The notes: generated by a model not told the origin, from the sequence alone. A stretch of DNA of 15,668 nt from an uncultured Saprospiraceae bacterium (GCA_937959095.1 CALGLY010000059.1:1-15668), one strand, 5' to 3'; counted from the stretch's first letter, positions 1 through 7,926 are shown. Numbers and translations: made by a program.

Positions 1-163
1 TTTAGTTAATTAGTTTTTCATTACTAATGATATATAATCTCCAAAAAAGAAATAGTACCTTTGGAAACATAAATATGTTATTAAAATAGACTATTTATAT
101 GTGATCGCTCTATAAAAGCAATCATCTCCGTATTGCACCAAAAAACAGTAGCTTTTGAACATT

Positions 164-1798
164 ATGCAGTTCAGTACAGATACTCAAATTCAAGAAAAAC
201 AGAATTACTTAGTATGGGTGCTATCATTTATCCTTTGGGTAATAATGATATTGACTTCAATAGAGGTTTTATTAAGTGATAAATGGTCTTGGATATCCAT
301 GTTGCAAGGCCTCTTTGCTGCGATATTACTATTGCTGGCACGGTTCACTAAAGGCATTTCTTTCATTGTAACGACTATTACTTTTGTTTATCTCACGATT
401 TTTAGTTCTTGTTTCATTGGTCTTGATGATACTGTTGGATTGTTGATTCTCTTTGCATTCTTTATGATAGCAAATTATTCTTTAGAGCATTCTGCTATCA
501 ACCAAGTGAATAAAATCCAATTCATAGCTTTTAGTTTAGTCTACTACTTTATAAATCTTGAAGATTATCAATTCGATCTCTATGATTTTTTTAACATAAT
601 TGTTATTGTCTTGATTATTGGTATGGTTATTTATACCGCACAGCATTATGAAAAAGAAGTAAACAATTATCGAAATAAACTAGAAGCCTCTAATAAATTT
701 CTTCAAGAGATTACCGATATTAATCCGCAATTAATTTTCACGAAAGATAAAGACCGCAAATTCAATTTTGTTAATAATGCAATGGCTTCGGCGAGAAATA
801 TAGAAAAAGAAGCTTTTTATAATAAGACAGACCTTGAAATTGGTACTCCAGAAGCACAAGCCGCAGCCTATGAAGCTGATGATAGACGGGTATTAAATCA
901 AGGAGTTACCATTGCACGTCCTATTGAAGTAGAACGTTCAGATGGTACTATCAGGTGGTATGAAAGTATCAAAAAACCAATTTTAGATGAGAAAGCACAA
1001 ATCGTAGGCTTACTTGCAGTCACTACCAATATCACGAAGCTAAAAGAGAAAGAACTCGAACTACTCGCAGCAAAAAAGAAAGCGGAAGAAAGCGATCAGC
1101 TAAAATCTGCTTTTCTAGCCAATATGTCACATGAGATTCGCACGCCTATGAATAGCATTGTAGGCTTTTCAGAATTGTTACTTGATGAATCTTTTAGTGT
1201 CGAAGAACAAAAAGAATACCTACAAATCATAAATCAAAATTGTCAGCAGTTGCTTCATATTGTGAGTGATATTCTTGATATCTCAAAGTTGGAAACGGGG
1301 CAGGTGCAAGTCGTGAAAAGTAGTATGTGTGTAAACTATCACTTATTGAAGCAATTGCAATATTCTTTTCTTCCACAAGCGAAGGCAAAACACATCGACT
1401 TCAGATGGGATGAACCTAGTGATGCCGAGTTTTATATCTTCACAGATACCATGAAAGTACGCCAAATACTAACTAATTTGTTAAGTAATGCTATTAAGTA
1501 TACGGATAAAGGTAGCGTAGTCTTTGGGTATGAATTGATGGAAGATGCTGTTATAAGATTCTTTGTTAAAGATTCTGGTATTGGCATTCCAGGAGTTGCC
1601 GTCGAAACTATTTTTAATCGTTTTCAGCGTACTGAAAAGAGTATGCAACTTGGATATAAAGGAACGGGCTTAGGCTTGGCTATTTCAAGAGGCTTTGCGC
1701 GTTTATTGGAAGGGGATATCTATGTAAAATCAGTTCATGGAGAAGGTTCTACTTTCTATTTTGACTTACCGTATGAGAAAGCAGAGGATAAGTGCTAA
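164..1798 (+). CDS. Membrane-bound PAS sensor histidine kinase
   Basis: Transmembrane sensor kinase expected to autophosphorylate on His and pass phosphate to a separate response regulator, since it has no receiver domain. The first roughly 160 residues hold about six hydrophobic helices with short loops (a 6-TM sensor). A short helical linker and a PAS domain (about residues 180-295) follow, then a HisKA dimerisation helix with the H-box MSHEIRTPMN (phosphoacceptor His near residue 323). The HATPase_c domain shows an N-box NLLSNAIKYT, G1 DSGIGIP, F-box FNRFQR and G2 GTGLGLA. All catalytic motifs look intact. A TTG at 155 extends the frame by three codons, but I prefer ATG 164, giving 544 residues. 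The gene converges on the hybrid kinase with a 10-bp gap. The signal sensed cannot be read from sequence. Confidence 0.93.
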   Translation: MQFSTDTQIQEKQNYLVWVLSFILWVIMILTSIEVLLSDKWSWISMLQGLFAAILLLLARFTKGISFIVTTITFVYLTIFSSCFIGLDDTVGLLILFAFFMIANYSLEHSAINQVNKIQFIAFSLVYYFINLEDYQFDLYDFFNIIVIVLIIGMVIYTAQHYEKEVNNYRNKLEASNKFLQEITDINPQLIFTKDKDRKFNFVNNAMASARNIEKEAFYNKTDLEIGTPEAQAAAYEADDRRVLNQGVTIARPIEVERSDGTIRWYESIKKPILDEKAQIVGLLAVTTNITKLKEKELELLAAKKKAEESDQLKSAFLANMSHEIRTPMNSIVGFSELLLDESFSVEEQKEYLQIINQNCQQLLHIVSDILDISKLETGQVQVVKSSMCVNYHLLKQLQYSFLPQAKAKHIDFRWDEPSDAEFYIFTDTMKVRQILTNLLSNAIKYTDKGSVVFGYELMEDAVIRFFVKDSGIGIPGVAVETIFNRFQRTEKSMQLGYKGTGLGLAISRGFARLLEGDIYVKSVHGEGSTFYFDLPYEKAEDKC

Positions 1799-1808
1799 GA
1801 GTTCAAGC

Positions 1809-3332
1809 TTATTTTTCATTACAAAGAAAGCGTATCATCGTTTCCAGTAATTCTTCACGCTGTATAGGTTTAGCTAGATGCGCTACACAACCTGCGGATA
1901 ATATCGCTTCTTTTTCATCTTGAAAGGCTTGTGCCGATTGGGCTACGATAGGAGTAGTTGATTTTTTTTGGATAATTTTAGTAGCTTCTATCCCATTCAT
2001 TATAGGCATTTTCATGTCCATTAAAATCAAATCAATTTCAGGATGTTGCTCACTCATTTCCACAGCTTCTTGTCCATTTTTTGCCCACAATATTTGTAAG
2101 CCATATTTTAGAAGCAGATTATTCAATAGTTTGAAATTATAAACTTCATCCTCAGCTATCAGTATCGTTTTGCCACGTAATATTTCTATTTTACGAGGTG
2201 ATATTTTTGGCAAAGCAGGAGCTTGATATACCGTTGCAGTTGGTTTATATGGAATAGACAAATAGAAAATAGAGCCGCGGTTTTCTTCTGACTCTAGGTT
2301 CAATGTACCATTCAATACATCCGCAAAACCTTTGCATATTGCCAAGCCCAAGCCTGCGCCTCTCACTTTATTGATAGTCGCTCCGACACGCTGAAAACGT
2401 TGGAAAATTTTCGTTTGATTGGTCTTTGAAATGCCGATACCTGTATCTTGTATATATAATTCTACTTGCCCATCCTTTAATTTATAGCCTAATTCCACAC
2501 CACCTTTCTCTGTAAATTTAATCGCATTGCTCAATAAATTTGTGATAATTTGACGAAGTTTTAAGCCATCAGTGTATAAAGAAGTAGCATTCTTGGGCAA
2601 ATCAGTTCTCAAATAAATGTTCTTATCCGCTGCTTCTAACTGAAACATATTTACGGTTTCTGAAAGTAAGCTATTAAGGTCTACATCTTCTTCATGCACT
2701 TCTATTGCTTCAGTCTGAATTTTTGCTAAATCAAGTACATTATTTACAATATTAAGCAACTGATTGCAACAATCATTTATGATGACGGCGAATTCTTGTT
2801 TCTTTTCTTCTTCCAAGTTTTGTTCTAATAGCATAGCCGAAAAACCGACAATTCCATTCATCGGAGTCCGTATTTCATGCGACATATTCGCTAGAAAGGC
2901 AGATTTTAATTTATCACTTTGCTCCGCTTTTTCTTTAGCTTTCAGCAGTTCTTTTTCTTTATTTTTTCGTTCGGTGATGTCGCTAAGAAAAATAAGAAGT
3001 TGTCGCTTTTCTTCTGATATATCTTTCACTACATTAAATTCCACATCAAAGGGCGTTCCATCTAAACGAGTGAGTGTGCTTTCGTATAAGAATCCTTCTT
3101 GTGAATTAAGGAATTCTTCGATTATACTCCCCTTGTCCTTCATTTTAGGCTCCAAGTCCATAGCTTTATACCTGCGAAATATACTTATTGGTTGCGCAAA
3201 GATTTCTTCTTTTGAATGGCAAGCAAACATTTGGGGGGTATGCCTATTGCAATCAACAAAACGTTCTTTGTCTAAATCAAAAATCATAATCGCTTGCTTG
3301 AATCTTGAAATGCTTTTTTCCTTATGCTTCAT
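1809..3332 (-). CDS. Soluble PAS hybrid histidine kinase/response regulator
   Basis: Cytoplasmic hybrid kinase of 507 residues with no membrane segment. A PAS domain occupies about residues 8-122, followed by a coiled-coil linker. HisKA carries MSHEIRTPMN (His152), and HATPase_c carries NLLSNAIKFT, DTGIGIS, FQRFQR and GAGLGLA (about 245-352). The C-terminal receiver (about 378-503) has acidic residues at 394-395, phosphoacceptor Asp439 in LILMDM, Ser466 at the usual Thr/Ser position and Lys488 in LAKP. It should carry out His-to-Asp transfer within the protein, and a further phosphotransfer partner is not encoded here. The N-terminus begins almost directly at the PAS fold, so an upstream sensory part is absent. 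The protein could sense a cytoplasmic ligand or dimerise with other kinases. ATG at 3332 is the first good start. Confidence 0.92.
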   Translation of the reverse strand: MKHKEKSISRFKQAIMIFDLDKERFVDCNRHTPQMFACHSKEEIFAQPISIFRRYKAMDLEPKMKDKGSIIEEFLNSQEGFLYESTLTRLDGTPFDVEFNVVKDISEEKRQLLIFLSDITERKNKEKELLKAKEKAEQSDKLKSAFLANMSHEIRTPMNGIVGFSAMLLEQNLEEEKKQEFAVIINDCCNQLLNIVNNVLDLAKIQTEAIEVHEEDVDLNSLLSETVNMFQLEAADKNIYLRTDLPKNATSLYTDGLKLRQIITNLLSNAIKFTEKGGVELGYKLKDGQVELYIQDTGIGISKTNQTKIFQRFQRVGATINKVRGAGLGLAICKGFADVLNGTLNLESEENRGSIFYLSIPYKPTATVYQAPALPKISPRKIEILRGKTILIAEDEVYNFKLLNNLLLKYGLQILWAKNGQEAVEMSEQHPEIDLILMDMKMPIMNGIEATKIIQKKSTTPIVAQSAQAFQDEKEAILSAGCVAHLAKPIQREELLETMIRFLCNEK

Positions 3333-3434
3333 TATTTTTCTTTGCCAGCCAAAAGGATGTCGCAGTAAAATGCCTGCTTGTAGCAGACAAGCCTATCCTA
3401 AGAAAAAAAACATCATTCAATCTAATACTACTTT

Positions 3435-3992
3435 CAAATATGGATTGGTATAACAGATGAAAATACCATCTGGCAAGCGGTGTGTTTCTCCGAATGGTAT
3501 GGACAAAAGAACAAATTCATGCTGATTACTTCAGGCATAAGCGTTTGGTATAGAGGAGGCGAATCACTAGTGATTTTGCGATGGGTATTGGTCAAAGATC
3601 CCGATGGGAAACTAAAATCTGCCGCAATTGCTTGCACCAACACACAGATGGACGCATTAGAAATCGTGCAACATTTTATAAAGCGGTGGGGTGGAAACAC
3701 AACGACAATGAACTGATTTAAGCATCGCTCGAACTACCCCTGTTTTGATGGCTCTTTTTAGTCTTGTACCCCTCTGGGTAGACGCTTTGCAACAAATGGG
3801 AAAATTACAACCATTTCCTACTGCTTGGTACAAAAAAAAACAAAACCTACTTTTTCCGATGCTTTACATTCGGTAAGAAACAGGGCGTGGAACTATCAAT
3901 TTAATTTACGGCTGGTAGAAAATACCGACTGTCAAGATATTAAATATCTTATTTACAAATACTTAGCTTTTATGACTGCTAGAGCTACTTAA
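3435..3992 (+). pseudogene. Decayed transposase C-terminal fragment, IS701/IS4-like DDE
   Basis: Three successive reading frames together spell the C-terminal part of an IS701-like DDE transposase. The first frame (to about 3689) reads EWYGQK, SGISVWYRGG, RWVLVKDPDGK and then FIKRW. After a jump to the next frame at 3691 come VETQRQ, an in-frame TGA at 3706-3708 where the family usually has Trp, then TDLSIARTTP and LFSLVPLW. At the A9 run (3832-3840) the frame shifts again, giving PTFSDALHSVRNRAWNYQFN and ending at TAA 3992. Between RW and VETQRQ the usual stretch that carries the catalytic Glu (EVTF..R.HLG) is missing, which suggests a deletion of about a dozen codons. The N-terminal half is absent. 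The family assignment comes from recalled motifs. The copy cannot be active. Confidence 0.82.
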
Positions 3993-4403
3993 ATGGCTAA
4001 AGTCAAGCTAAGTACTTAGCCAAGTTATATAAGTCAGTACATTTAGTCGCTACCAGTAGATTTGTTTTTGTGTGAAAATTAATATTTTTAACTGTTTGAT
4101 AATCATTAAATTAGAATGTATCGTAGAGTAAATAAAGGCATATTGTACTTCTTAATAAAGCTGTCTTCTGTCTAAAAAAAGTATAATATTTTAAGCATAT
4201 TTGTATAATACAATCTCACATATTTTGTAGTGCTGACTACCTATTGTTGTATGACAAATATAAATTAACTAACACAAGTTGCTAGTATGAGGGTAATAAG
4301 ATAGAATATAGGTGAATTTGATATTTAAAATCAACTAAATAAGCTCTATATTTTTTACTTTTTCCCCTACAAATCACCTAGCAGCTTTAAGTCAATAATA
4401 ACC
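3993..4403. other. AT-rich intergenic region without a gene
   Basis: About 410 bp of AT-rich DNA between the transposase relic and the small gene at 4404. The only structure I can point to is the perfect 14-bp palindrome GCTAAGTACTTAGC at 4007-4020, overlapped by a second inverted pair, TGGCTAA (3994-4000) and TTAGCCA (4016-4022). These lie just past the transposase stop and could belong to the old element's right end, but no matching left end was found. No credible ORF or RNA gene is visible. Confidence 0.6.
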
Positions 4404-4730
4404 ATGCAAACTTTTGAAATAGGTACTTTTAATAAAACGTCACAAGATCTTTCTATCTCTGTGCATTCAGAAAAATATACTGAAGCCAATATTGAATTAT
4501 TCAATAAAACGGGGCAGTTAATTCAAAGATTTTACACTATCATAAGTAAAGGTGAAAATCAAGTGTCTTTCCCATTATCTTATAGTAAAGAGGCATATTC
4601 CCTTTCTATAAATATCGAACAGGAACAGATTTATAGAGAAGTGTCAGATGTCAGACTTGTTGATATACCAAGCTATCGTCCAAATTTATTTTCATTAGAT
4701 AAATTATTTCCATTAGGACAGCTAAGATAA
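4404..4730 (+). CDS. Small hypothetical protein with a sorting-domain-like beta fold
   Basis: A 108-residue protein that I do not recognise as a named family. The middle part (about residues 17-70) has the pattern of a T9SS-tail or fibronectin-like beta sandwich: alternating strands, then IELFNKTGQLIQRF, a charged turn with KGENQVSF, and a closing YSLSI strand. This resembles the 'IYNLLGQLV...GLYFVKI' layout of Bacteroidota C-terminal sorting domains. There is no signal peptide and no large N-terminal cargo domain, and a Pro/Leu-rich tail (about 85-108) follows. It could be a remnant of a longer secreted protein or a stand-alone small protein. ATG 4404 is the only good start. A strong terminator lies about 90 bp past its stop. 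Confidence 0.55.
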   Translation: MQTFEIGTFNKTSQDLSISVHSEKYTEANIELFNKTGQLIQRFYTIISKGENQVSFPLSYSKEAYSLSINIEQEQIYREVSDVRLVDIPSYRPNLFSLDKLFPLGQLR

Positions 4731-4820
4731 TTATACATTAGTATAATTCTACGGTTGCTATGGCTGGAGGTACAGAAGAGGAGCAGTTTACCCACTAGAT
4801 TTTTTTGAACACTAAAAAAT

Positions 4821-4860
4821 AAAAACAGGAGTTGCCCGATAGTGGATGACTCCTGTTTTT
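4821..4860. terminator. Bidirectional intrinsic terminator
   Basis: A perfect 12-bp inverted repeat (arms 4821-4832 and 4849-4860, core ACAGGAGT/ACTCCTGT) with a 16-nt loop. A T-run follows on the plus strand (4856-4861) and a longer broken T-run on the minus strand. It lies between the convergent genes ending at 4730 (+) and 4891 (-), so it can end transcription from both. Confidence 0.85.
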
Positions 4861-4890
4861 TATGATGATGATTTAGGTGAAATATGAATC

Positions 4891-6312
4891 TTAACCAATC
4901 TTATAAATATTTCCTTGATAACGATAAAAATCTCCTTGACTAGCCTCCAATACATTATCCACCATATAGCGTTGTCCAAGAATTCTAAGATTCTTAGGAA
5001 ACTGAACATTCCAATCGGAATGGAAACCTGGTGATACGACACGCATTCGTAATTTCGAGCCGTCTTTAATACAAACCAACTCCACCCCACTTGTCAAATC
5101 TGTTGTACTTTCCAATACATCTGTTTGAATAACGGCAACCGCTTTGGGTGTTTTGATGTCTTGTATGCTAGGAACATTTCCTGCCTGTGCCGCCTCAATA
5201 GCTGCTTCGCTGGCATCTATACAAGCCAAAGAACCATCTGTAGTGACGATATAGACTTTCTCCTTATGATACTGCATAGAATAAGCAGAACCACACGTAC
5301 TTGCTAATTTCCAAAGACGTTCTCCCGATTTGTTGTAGCAGTAAATAGAAGAGGAACTATCGCCAGCAAAAATATAGTCATCATTTGGAGACGTAGCACA
5401 AGAGAAGACACTATCATCCGCTTTCATGTCTGCGATTTGCTTTCCTTCTATATCAAAAAGTGTAACATTATTGCTGGATGTTCCAACTGTTATGGCTTTT
5501 TCAGATTTCCAGCCAAAGAGCACTGCGCCCCTTGTTTTTTTATCCCAAATAGTAGAGCCATCCCAGCCATAATAGCAGGTCACGCCCTTGCTATGTCCCT
5601 GATAGACACGACCAACTTTATCACAACGGACCATCCAACCACTACTCCCTGCACTCTTCTTATTCCATTGTTCTTCGTCCTCTGCGTTGATTACCGTTAG
5701 ATTACCGCCTTCATCAGAAACCGCCAATAAGCCATTTTTCACATCCAACCAGTAGATGTCAATATTTTCATTGATTTCATAAGCTAGTCGAGGTAATTTC
5801 CCTGTCAAATCATACACATTGCCATCGTCACAACCGACATATATCCAGCCTTCATCCACAATAATGGATTTTACGCCATCAGGCAATTGGAATTGCATTT
5901 GAACTTCTCCTTGGTGGTTGAGTTTAAAAATTCGTCCTTTTTCATTCCCCACCCAACAATAATTATCGTCAATATAAATACCAAAGGCAGGAGAACCCGA
6001 TTTGAATTTCCATAAGACAGGGGCTTTCTTCGCCGTCGAGCGTCTACTCGTAATACTTCGTCGCGTAATTGATCGCTTTTTACGGACACCTTGTATGGCT
6101 TCTTCGTAGCCTTTTCTCTTTTTGGCTTTTATCTTTTTTCCTGCCTCTTTTAATGCTAACTCTTCTGTAGGAAATACTTTTGAAGAAACAGTCCCATCTG
6201 TTCCTATGCGTCCATATCGAATGCTCAATAATTCGCCTTCTACCGTGACCTCATAAAATTTGTGCGCAGAGCCTACAGTTTCCTCTACAGATAATTCAAG
6301 ATAGGTTTTCAT
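4891..6312 (-). CDS. WGR domain-beta-propeller fusion protein
   Basis: Predicted cytoplasmic protein of 473 residues in three parts. Residues 1 to about 80 form a WGR domain, with the signature as YGRIGTDG (Tyr33-Gly34-Arg35), as also found in PARPs and MolR-type proteins. A strongly basic Lys/Arg-rich linker (about 60-97) follows. Residues about 98-380 contain seven roughly 40-residue beta repeats of PQQ/WD40 type, each ending in a pattern like G..IY..D..G, consistent with a seven-bladed propeller. The last 75 residues form a compact module with KLRMRVVSPGFHSDWNVQFP and YRYQGNIYKI, which looks conserved but which I cannot name. No signal peptide or enzyme motif is visible. A nucleic-acid or protein-interaction scaffold role is inferred from the basic linker and propeller. 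ATG 6312 fits the WGR start, and the gene ends 30 bp before the terminator. Confidence 0.85.
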   Translation of the reverse strand: MKTYLELSVEETVGSAHKFYEVTVEGELLSIRYGRIGTDGTVSSKVFPTEELALKEAGKKIKAKKRKGYEEAIQGVRKKRSITRRSITSRRSTAKKAPVLWKFKSGSPAFGIYIDDNYCWVGNEKGRIFKLNHQGEVQMQFQLPDGVKSIIVDEGWIYVGCDDGNVYDLTGKLPRLAYEINENIDIYWLDVKNGLLAVSDEGGNLTVINAEDEEQWNKKSAGSSGWMVRCDKVGRVYQGHSKGVTCYYGWDGSTIWDKKTRGAVLFGWKSEKAITVGTSSNNVTLFDIEGKQIADMKADDSVFSCATSPNDDYIFAGDSSSSIYCYNKSGERLWKLASTCGSAYSMQYHKEKVYIVTTDGSLACIDASEAAIEAAQAGNVPSIQDIKTPKAVAVIQTDVLESTTDLTSGVELVCIKDGSKLRMRVVSPGFHSDWNVQFPKNLRILGQRYMVDNVLEASQGDFYRYQGNIYKIG

Positions 6313-6371
6313 ATTTGTTCGTTGTGAAATGATAAGTTGAACGAGTAGGTGATAAACAGCCTATACTCCCT

Positions 6372-6396
6372 AAAATAACTTCTAAAAAGTTATTTT
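6372..6396. repeat. Perfect 10-bp inverted repeat, AT-rich
   Basis: Arms AAAATAACTT (6372-6381) and AAGTTATTTT (6387-6396) with a 5-nt loop. It lies about 60 bp upstream of the WGR gene start and about 190 bp past the polyprenyl synthase stop, both on the minus strand. It could be a weak terminator for the upstream gene or an operator for the WGR gene. The stem is nearly all A/T, so either role is uncertain. The rest of the 6313-6588 gap shows nothing else. Confidence 0.45.
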
Positions 6397-6588
6397 GCTT
6401 ATTCAGAATATCACTAAAAACGGAAATAGCATCTTAAGTGTTACTTGTTTGGAGCAGTTTCAATGATTTTTGTCTGACTACTTATTCCAAATGTAAATTA
6501 CCTTATACAAGTTAAAGTCTACAAACATGTTGTTGAAGAAAATGGTGTGTAAAAATCAGTTATTTAGAAATTCGTGAAGAGGGGTTGT

Positions 6589-7566
6589 CTACATTTCTCG
6601 AATAAGCAGCGCGTCAGCAATATCTCTTAATACTTGCTTGCGTTCATCGGCTACTTTGATAGCAGATAAATGTTCAAAAGCAGTATTTTGATACGCATTT
6701 TTAAGTTCAAATGTAAGTTCAGGAATACGAAGCCCTTCTAAAATGTTTTTCACAGCTTCTATTTTGGGTTGTTCTTCCACGGTGGGTGTGGTCATGTATT
6801 CTAGGAGCTGTGCTTTGGTCTTAGTATCTGCTATTTCTAGGGCTTTCAATATCAAGTAGGTTTTCTTATTTTGTACAATATCGCCACCTACTTTTTTTCC
6901 AAATTTTTTAGGATCTCCGAAGCTATCTAAATAGTCATCTTGCAACTGAAAGGCAATCCCCACATTTCGTCCAAATTGGTAGACATGTTCTACTTCTTCC
7001 TCGCTTGCATCTGCTATTATTGCGCCTATCTTCATACCACCTGCTAATAGCACTGAGGTTTTGAGTTCAATCATTTTTAGATACTCGTCAATACGTACAT
7101 CATTGCGCGTCTCAAAATTGATGTCGTATTGCTGCCCTTCACATACTTCAATCGCAGCTTTATTAAAGGTCTTTATCAAAGGATGTAGCTTAGAGGTATC
7201 TTCTAGTTTTAGTAAATATTCGTAAGCATATACTAGCATTGCATCACCTGATAAAATACCCGTATTCACATCCCATTTATGATGCACCGTCGGTTTGCCT
7301 CTTCGTAGCGGCGCGACATCCATAATATCATCATGTACCAAGGAGAAGTTATGAAATATCTCTATGGCATAAGCTGCGGGCAGGGCTTTTTCATAATCTT
7401 CCTTGAAAAGCTGATACGCCATCAGAAGCATTACAGGGCGCATGCGTTTTCCTCCTAAATTCAGGATATAGTCAATCGGTTCATATAATTCTGTAGGAGC
7501 AGCAGCAAAAGGGTGTTGCTGCATATATTTCAAAAAACTATCTAAATAAGGCTGTATCGCTTGCAT
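6589..7566 (-). CDS. Trans-isoprenyl diphosphate synthase (polyprenyl synthetase)
   Basis: Condenses isopentenyl diphosphate with an allylic diphosphate in isoprenoid synthesis. The 325 residues are typical for the family. Visible motifs are GGKRMRP (38-44), the first Asp-rich motif HDDIMD (Asp79, 80, 83) followed by RRGKPTVHH, the KT pair near 169-170, and the second Asp-rich motif QDDYLD (Asp210, 211, 214) followed by FGDPKKFGKKVGGDI. The first motif lacks the two-residue insertion of IspA-type farnesyl synthases. An aromatic residue (Phe74) sits five positions before it, a pattern associated with chain-length limits around C15-C20 in archaeal-type GGPP synthases. Product length is therefore an inference, probably short (FPP/GGPP). 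ATG 7566 is a natural start. The flanking minus-strand genes are far away, so it is probably monocistronic. Confidence 0.93.
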   Translation of the reverse strand: MQAIQPYLDSFLKYMQQHPFAAAPTELYEPIDYILNLGGKRMRPVMLLMAYQLFKEDYEKALPAAYAIEIFHNFSLVHDDIMDVAPLRRGKPTVHHKWDVNTGILSGDAMLVYAYEYLLKLEDTSKLHPLIKTFNKAAIEVCEGQQYDINFETRNDVRIDEYLKMIELKTSVLLAGGMKIGAIIADASEEEVEHVYQFGRNVGIAFQLQDDYLDSFGDPKKFGKKVGGDIVQNKKTYLILKALEIADTKTKAQLLEYMTTPTVEEQPKIEAVKNILEGLRIPELTFELKNAYQNTAFEHLSAIKVADERKQVLRDIADALLIREM

Positions 7567-7683
7567 AAACTTGTCAATTATGGCACAAAGAAAAGCTTTC
7601 TCTGCGAGCTTCTAGTAAAGAATTGGTCTACTTTTCGGCTTAGGGCTTGCGTAAATTAAATAGGTTTAAATTCTATATAGTAG

Positions 7684-7763
7684 TTTTTGAACGCAGAGGC
7701 GCGGAGGCGCAAAGAAATAGTAAAAAAATCCTCCGCACCTCTGCGTCTCCGCGTTCAAAAAAA
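7684..7763. repeat. GC-rich imperfect inverted repeat (hairpin element)
   Basis: The left arm TTTTTGAACGC plus AGAGGCGCGGAGG (7684-7707) is mirrored by 7730-7763. The right arm contains an 8-nt insertion (7743-7750), and one position differs in the inner 13-mer. The arms are made of short CGCAGAGG/CGCGGAGG-like units and are much richer in G+C than the surroundings. Similar 'CGCAGAGG' hairpins are scattered in many Bacteroidota and cyanobacterial genomes as non-coding repeats. It lies between two minus-strand genes and could form a strong RNA or DNA cruciform stem. Confidence 0.8.
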
Positions 7764-7768
7764 TAAAC

Positions 7769-7899
7769 GTAACTATTCAGTAGAGCAGAGAATAGTTGCC
7801 ATTTTATTGAGAGAATAGAGAAAATAACACTAAGACGTATAATTTAAAGTCTCTGTTCTCTCAATAAAATGGTCTCTGCTCTCTATTCTGAATAGTTAC
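7769..7899. mobile_element. 131-bp MITE-like element with 8-bp target duplication
   Basis: Perfect 12-bp terminal inverted repeats GTAACTATTCAG (7769-7780) and its complement (7888-7899) bound an element without a gene. The inner arms are also inverted: AGAGCAGAGA (7782-7791 with 7873-7882) and a 17-bp pair CCATTTTATTGAGAGAA (7799-7815 with 7856-7872), with small insertions between blocks. Directly outside both ends is the same octamer AAATAAAC (7761-7768 and 7900-7907), a perfect target-site duplication. An end beginning GTAA with an 8-bp duplication matches what is known for the IS66 family, so mobilisation by an IS66 transposase is inferred. No transposase gene is present in the window. 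Confidence 0.85.
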
Positions 7900-7910
7900 A
7901 AATAAACTTA

Positions 7911-7926
7911 CTTAGAATAATGTCTA
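7911..7926 (+). repeat. 16-mer repeat, copy 1
   Basis: CTTAGAATAATGTCTA, directly after the stop of the alpha/beta hydrolase (in genomic order just left of 7927) and just right of the MITE target duplication. Two other exact copies occur within 1 kb. Confidence 0.8.

Noticed and set aside
56..63. TACCTTTG, a match to the Bacteroidota -7 promoter consensus TAnnTTTG, upstream of the first kinase
   Set aside because: No TTG or TTTG was found at the expected -33 distance, and short matches of this kind occur by chance in AT-rich DNA.
3376..3392. Short hairpin GCTTGT/ACAAGC in the leader of the hybrid kinase
   Set aside because: Only a 6-bp stem with no T-run or known riboswitch pattern.
2764..3453. 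Plus-strand 229-codon open frame opposite the hybrid kinase
   Set aside because: It is antisense to conserved PAS/HisKA coding sequence, Ser/Cys-rich and without domain signals.
3934..3950. Inverted repeat AAGATATT-A-AATATCTT
   Set aside because: It lies inside the transposase-derived coding sequence, so it is explained by codons rather than by a regulatory site.
4057..4064. TAGATTTG as a promoter for the small gene at 4404
   Set aside because: It lies about 340 bp before the ATG and has no -33 partner.
4770..4798. Tiny plus-strand ORF beginning ATGGCTGGAGG after the small gene
   Set aside because: About a dozen codons, no ribosome-binding context and no conservation evidence; probably 3' untranslated sequence.
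6488..6495. CAAATGTA, the reverse complement of a -7 consensus, upstream of the WGR gene
   Set aside because: No matching -33 element at 17-23 bp spacing; too weak to call a promoter.
7684..7907. Possible CRISPR array or integron site from the stacked repeats
   Set aside because: There are no regularly spaced identical repeats with spacers; the pattern is two inverted-repeat elements side by side.
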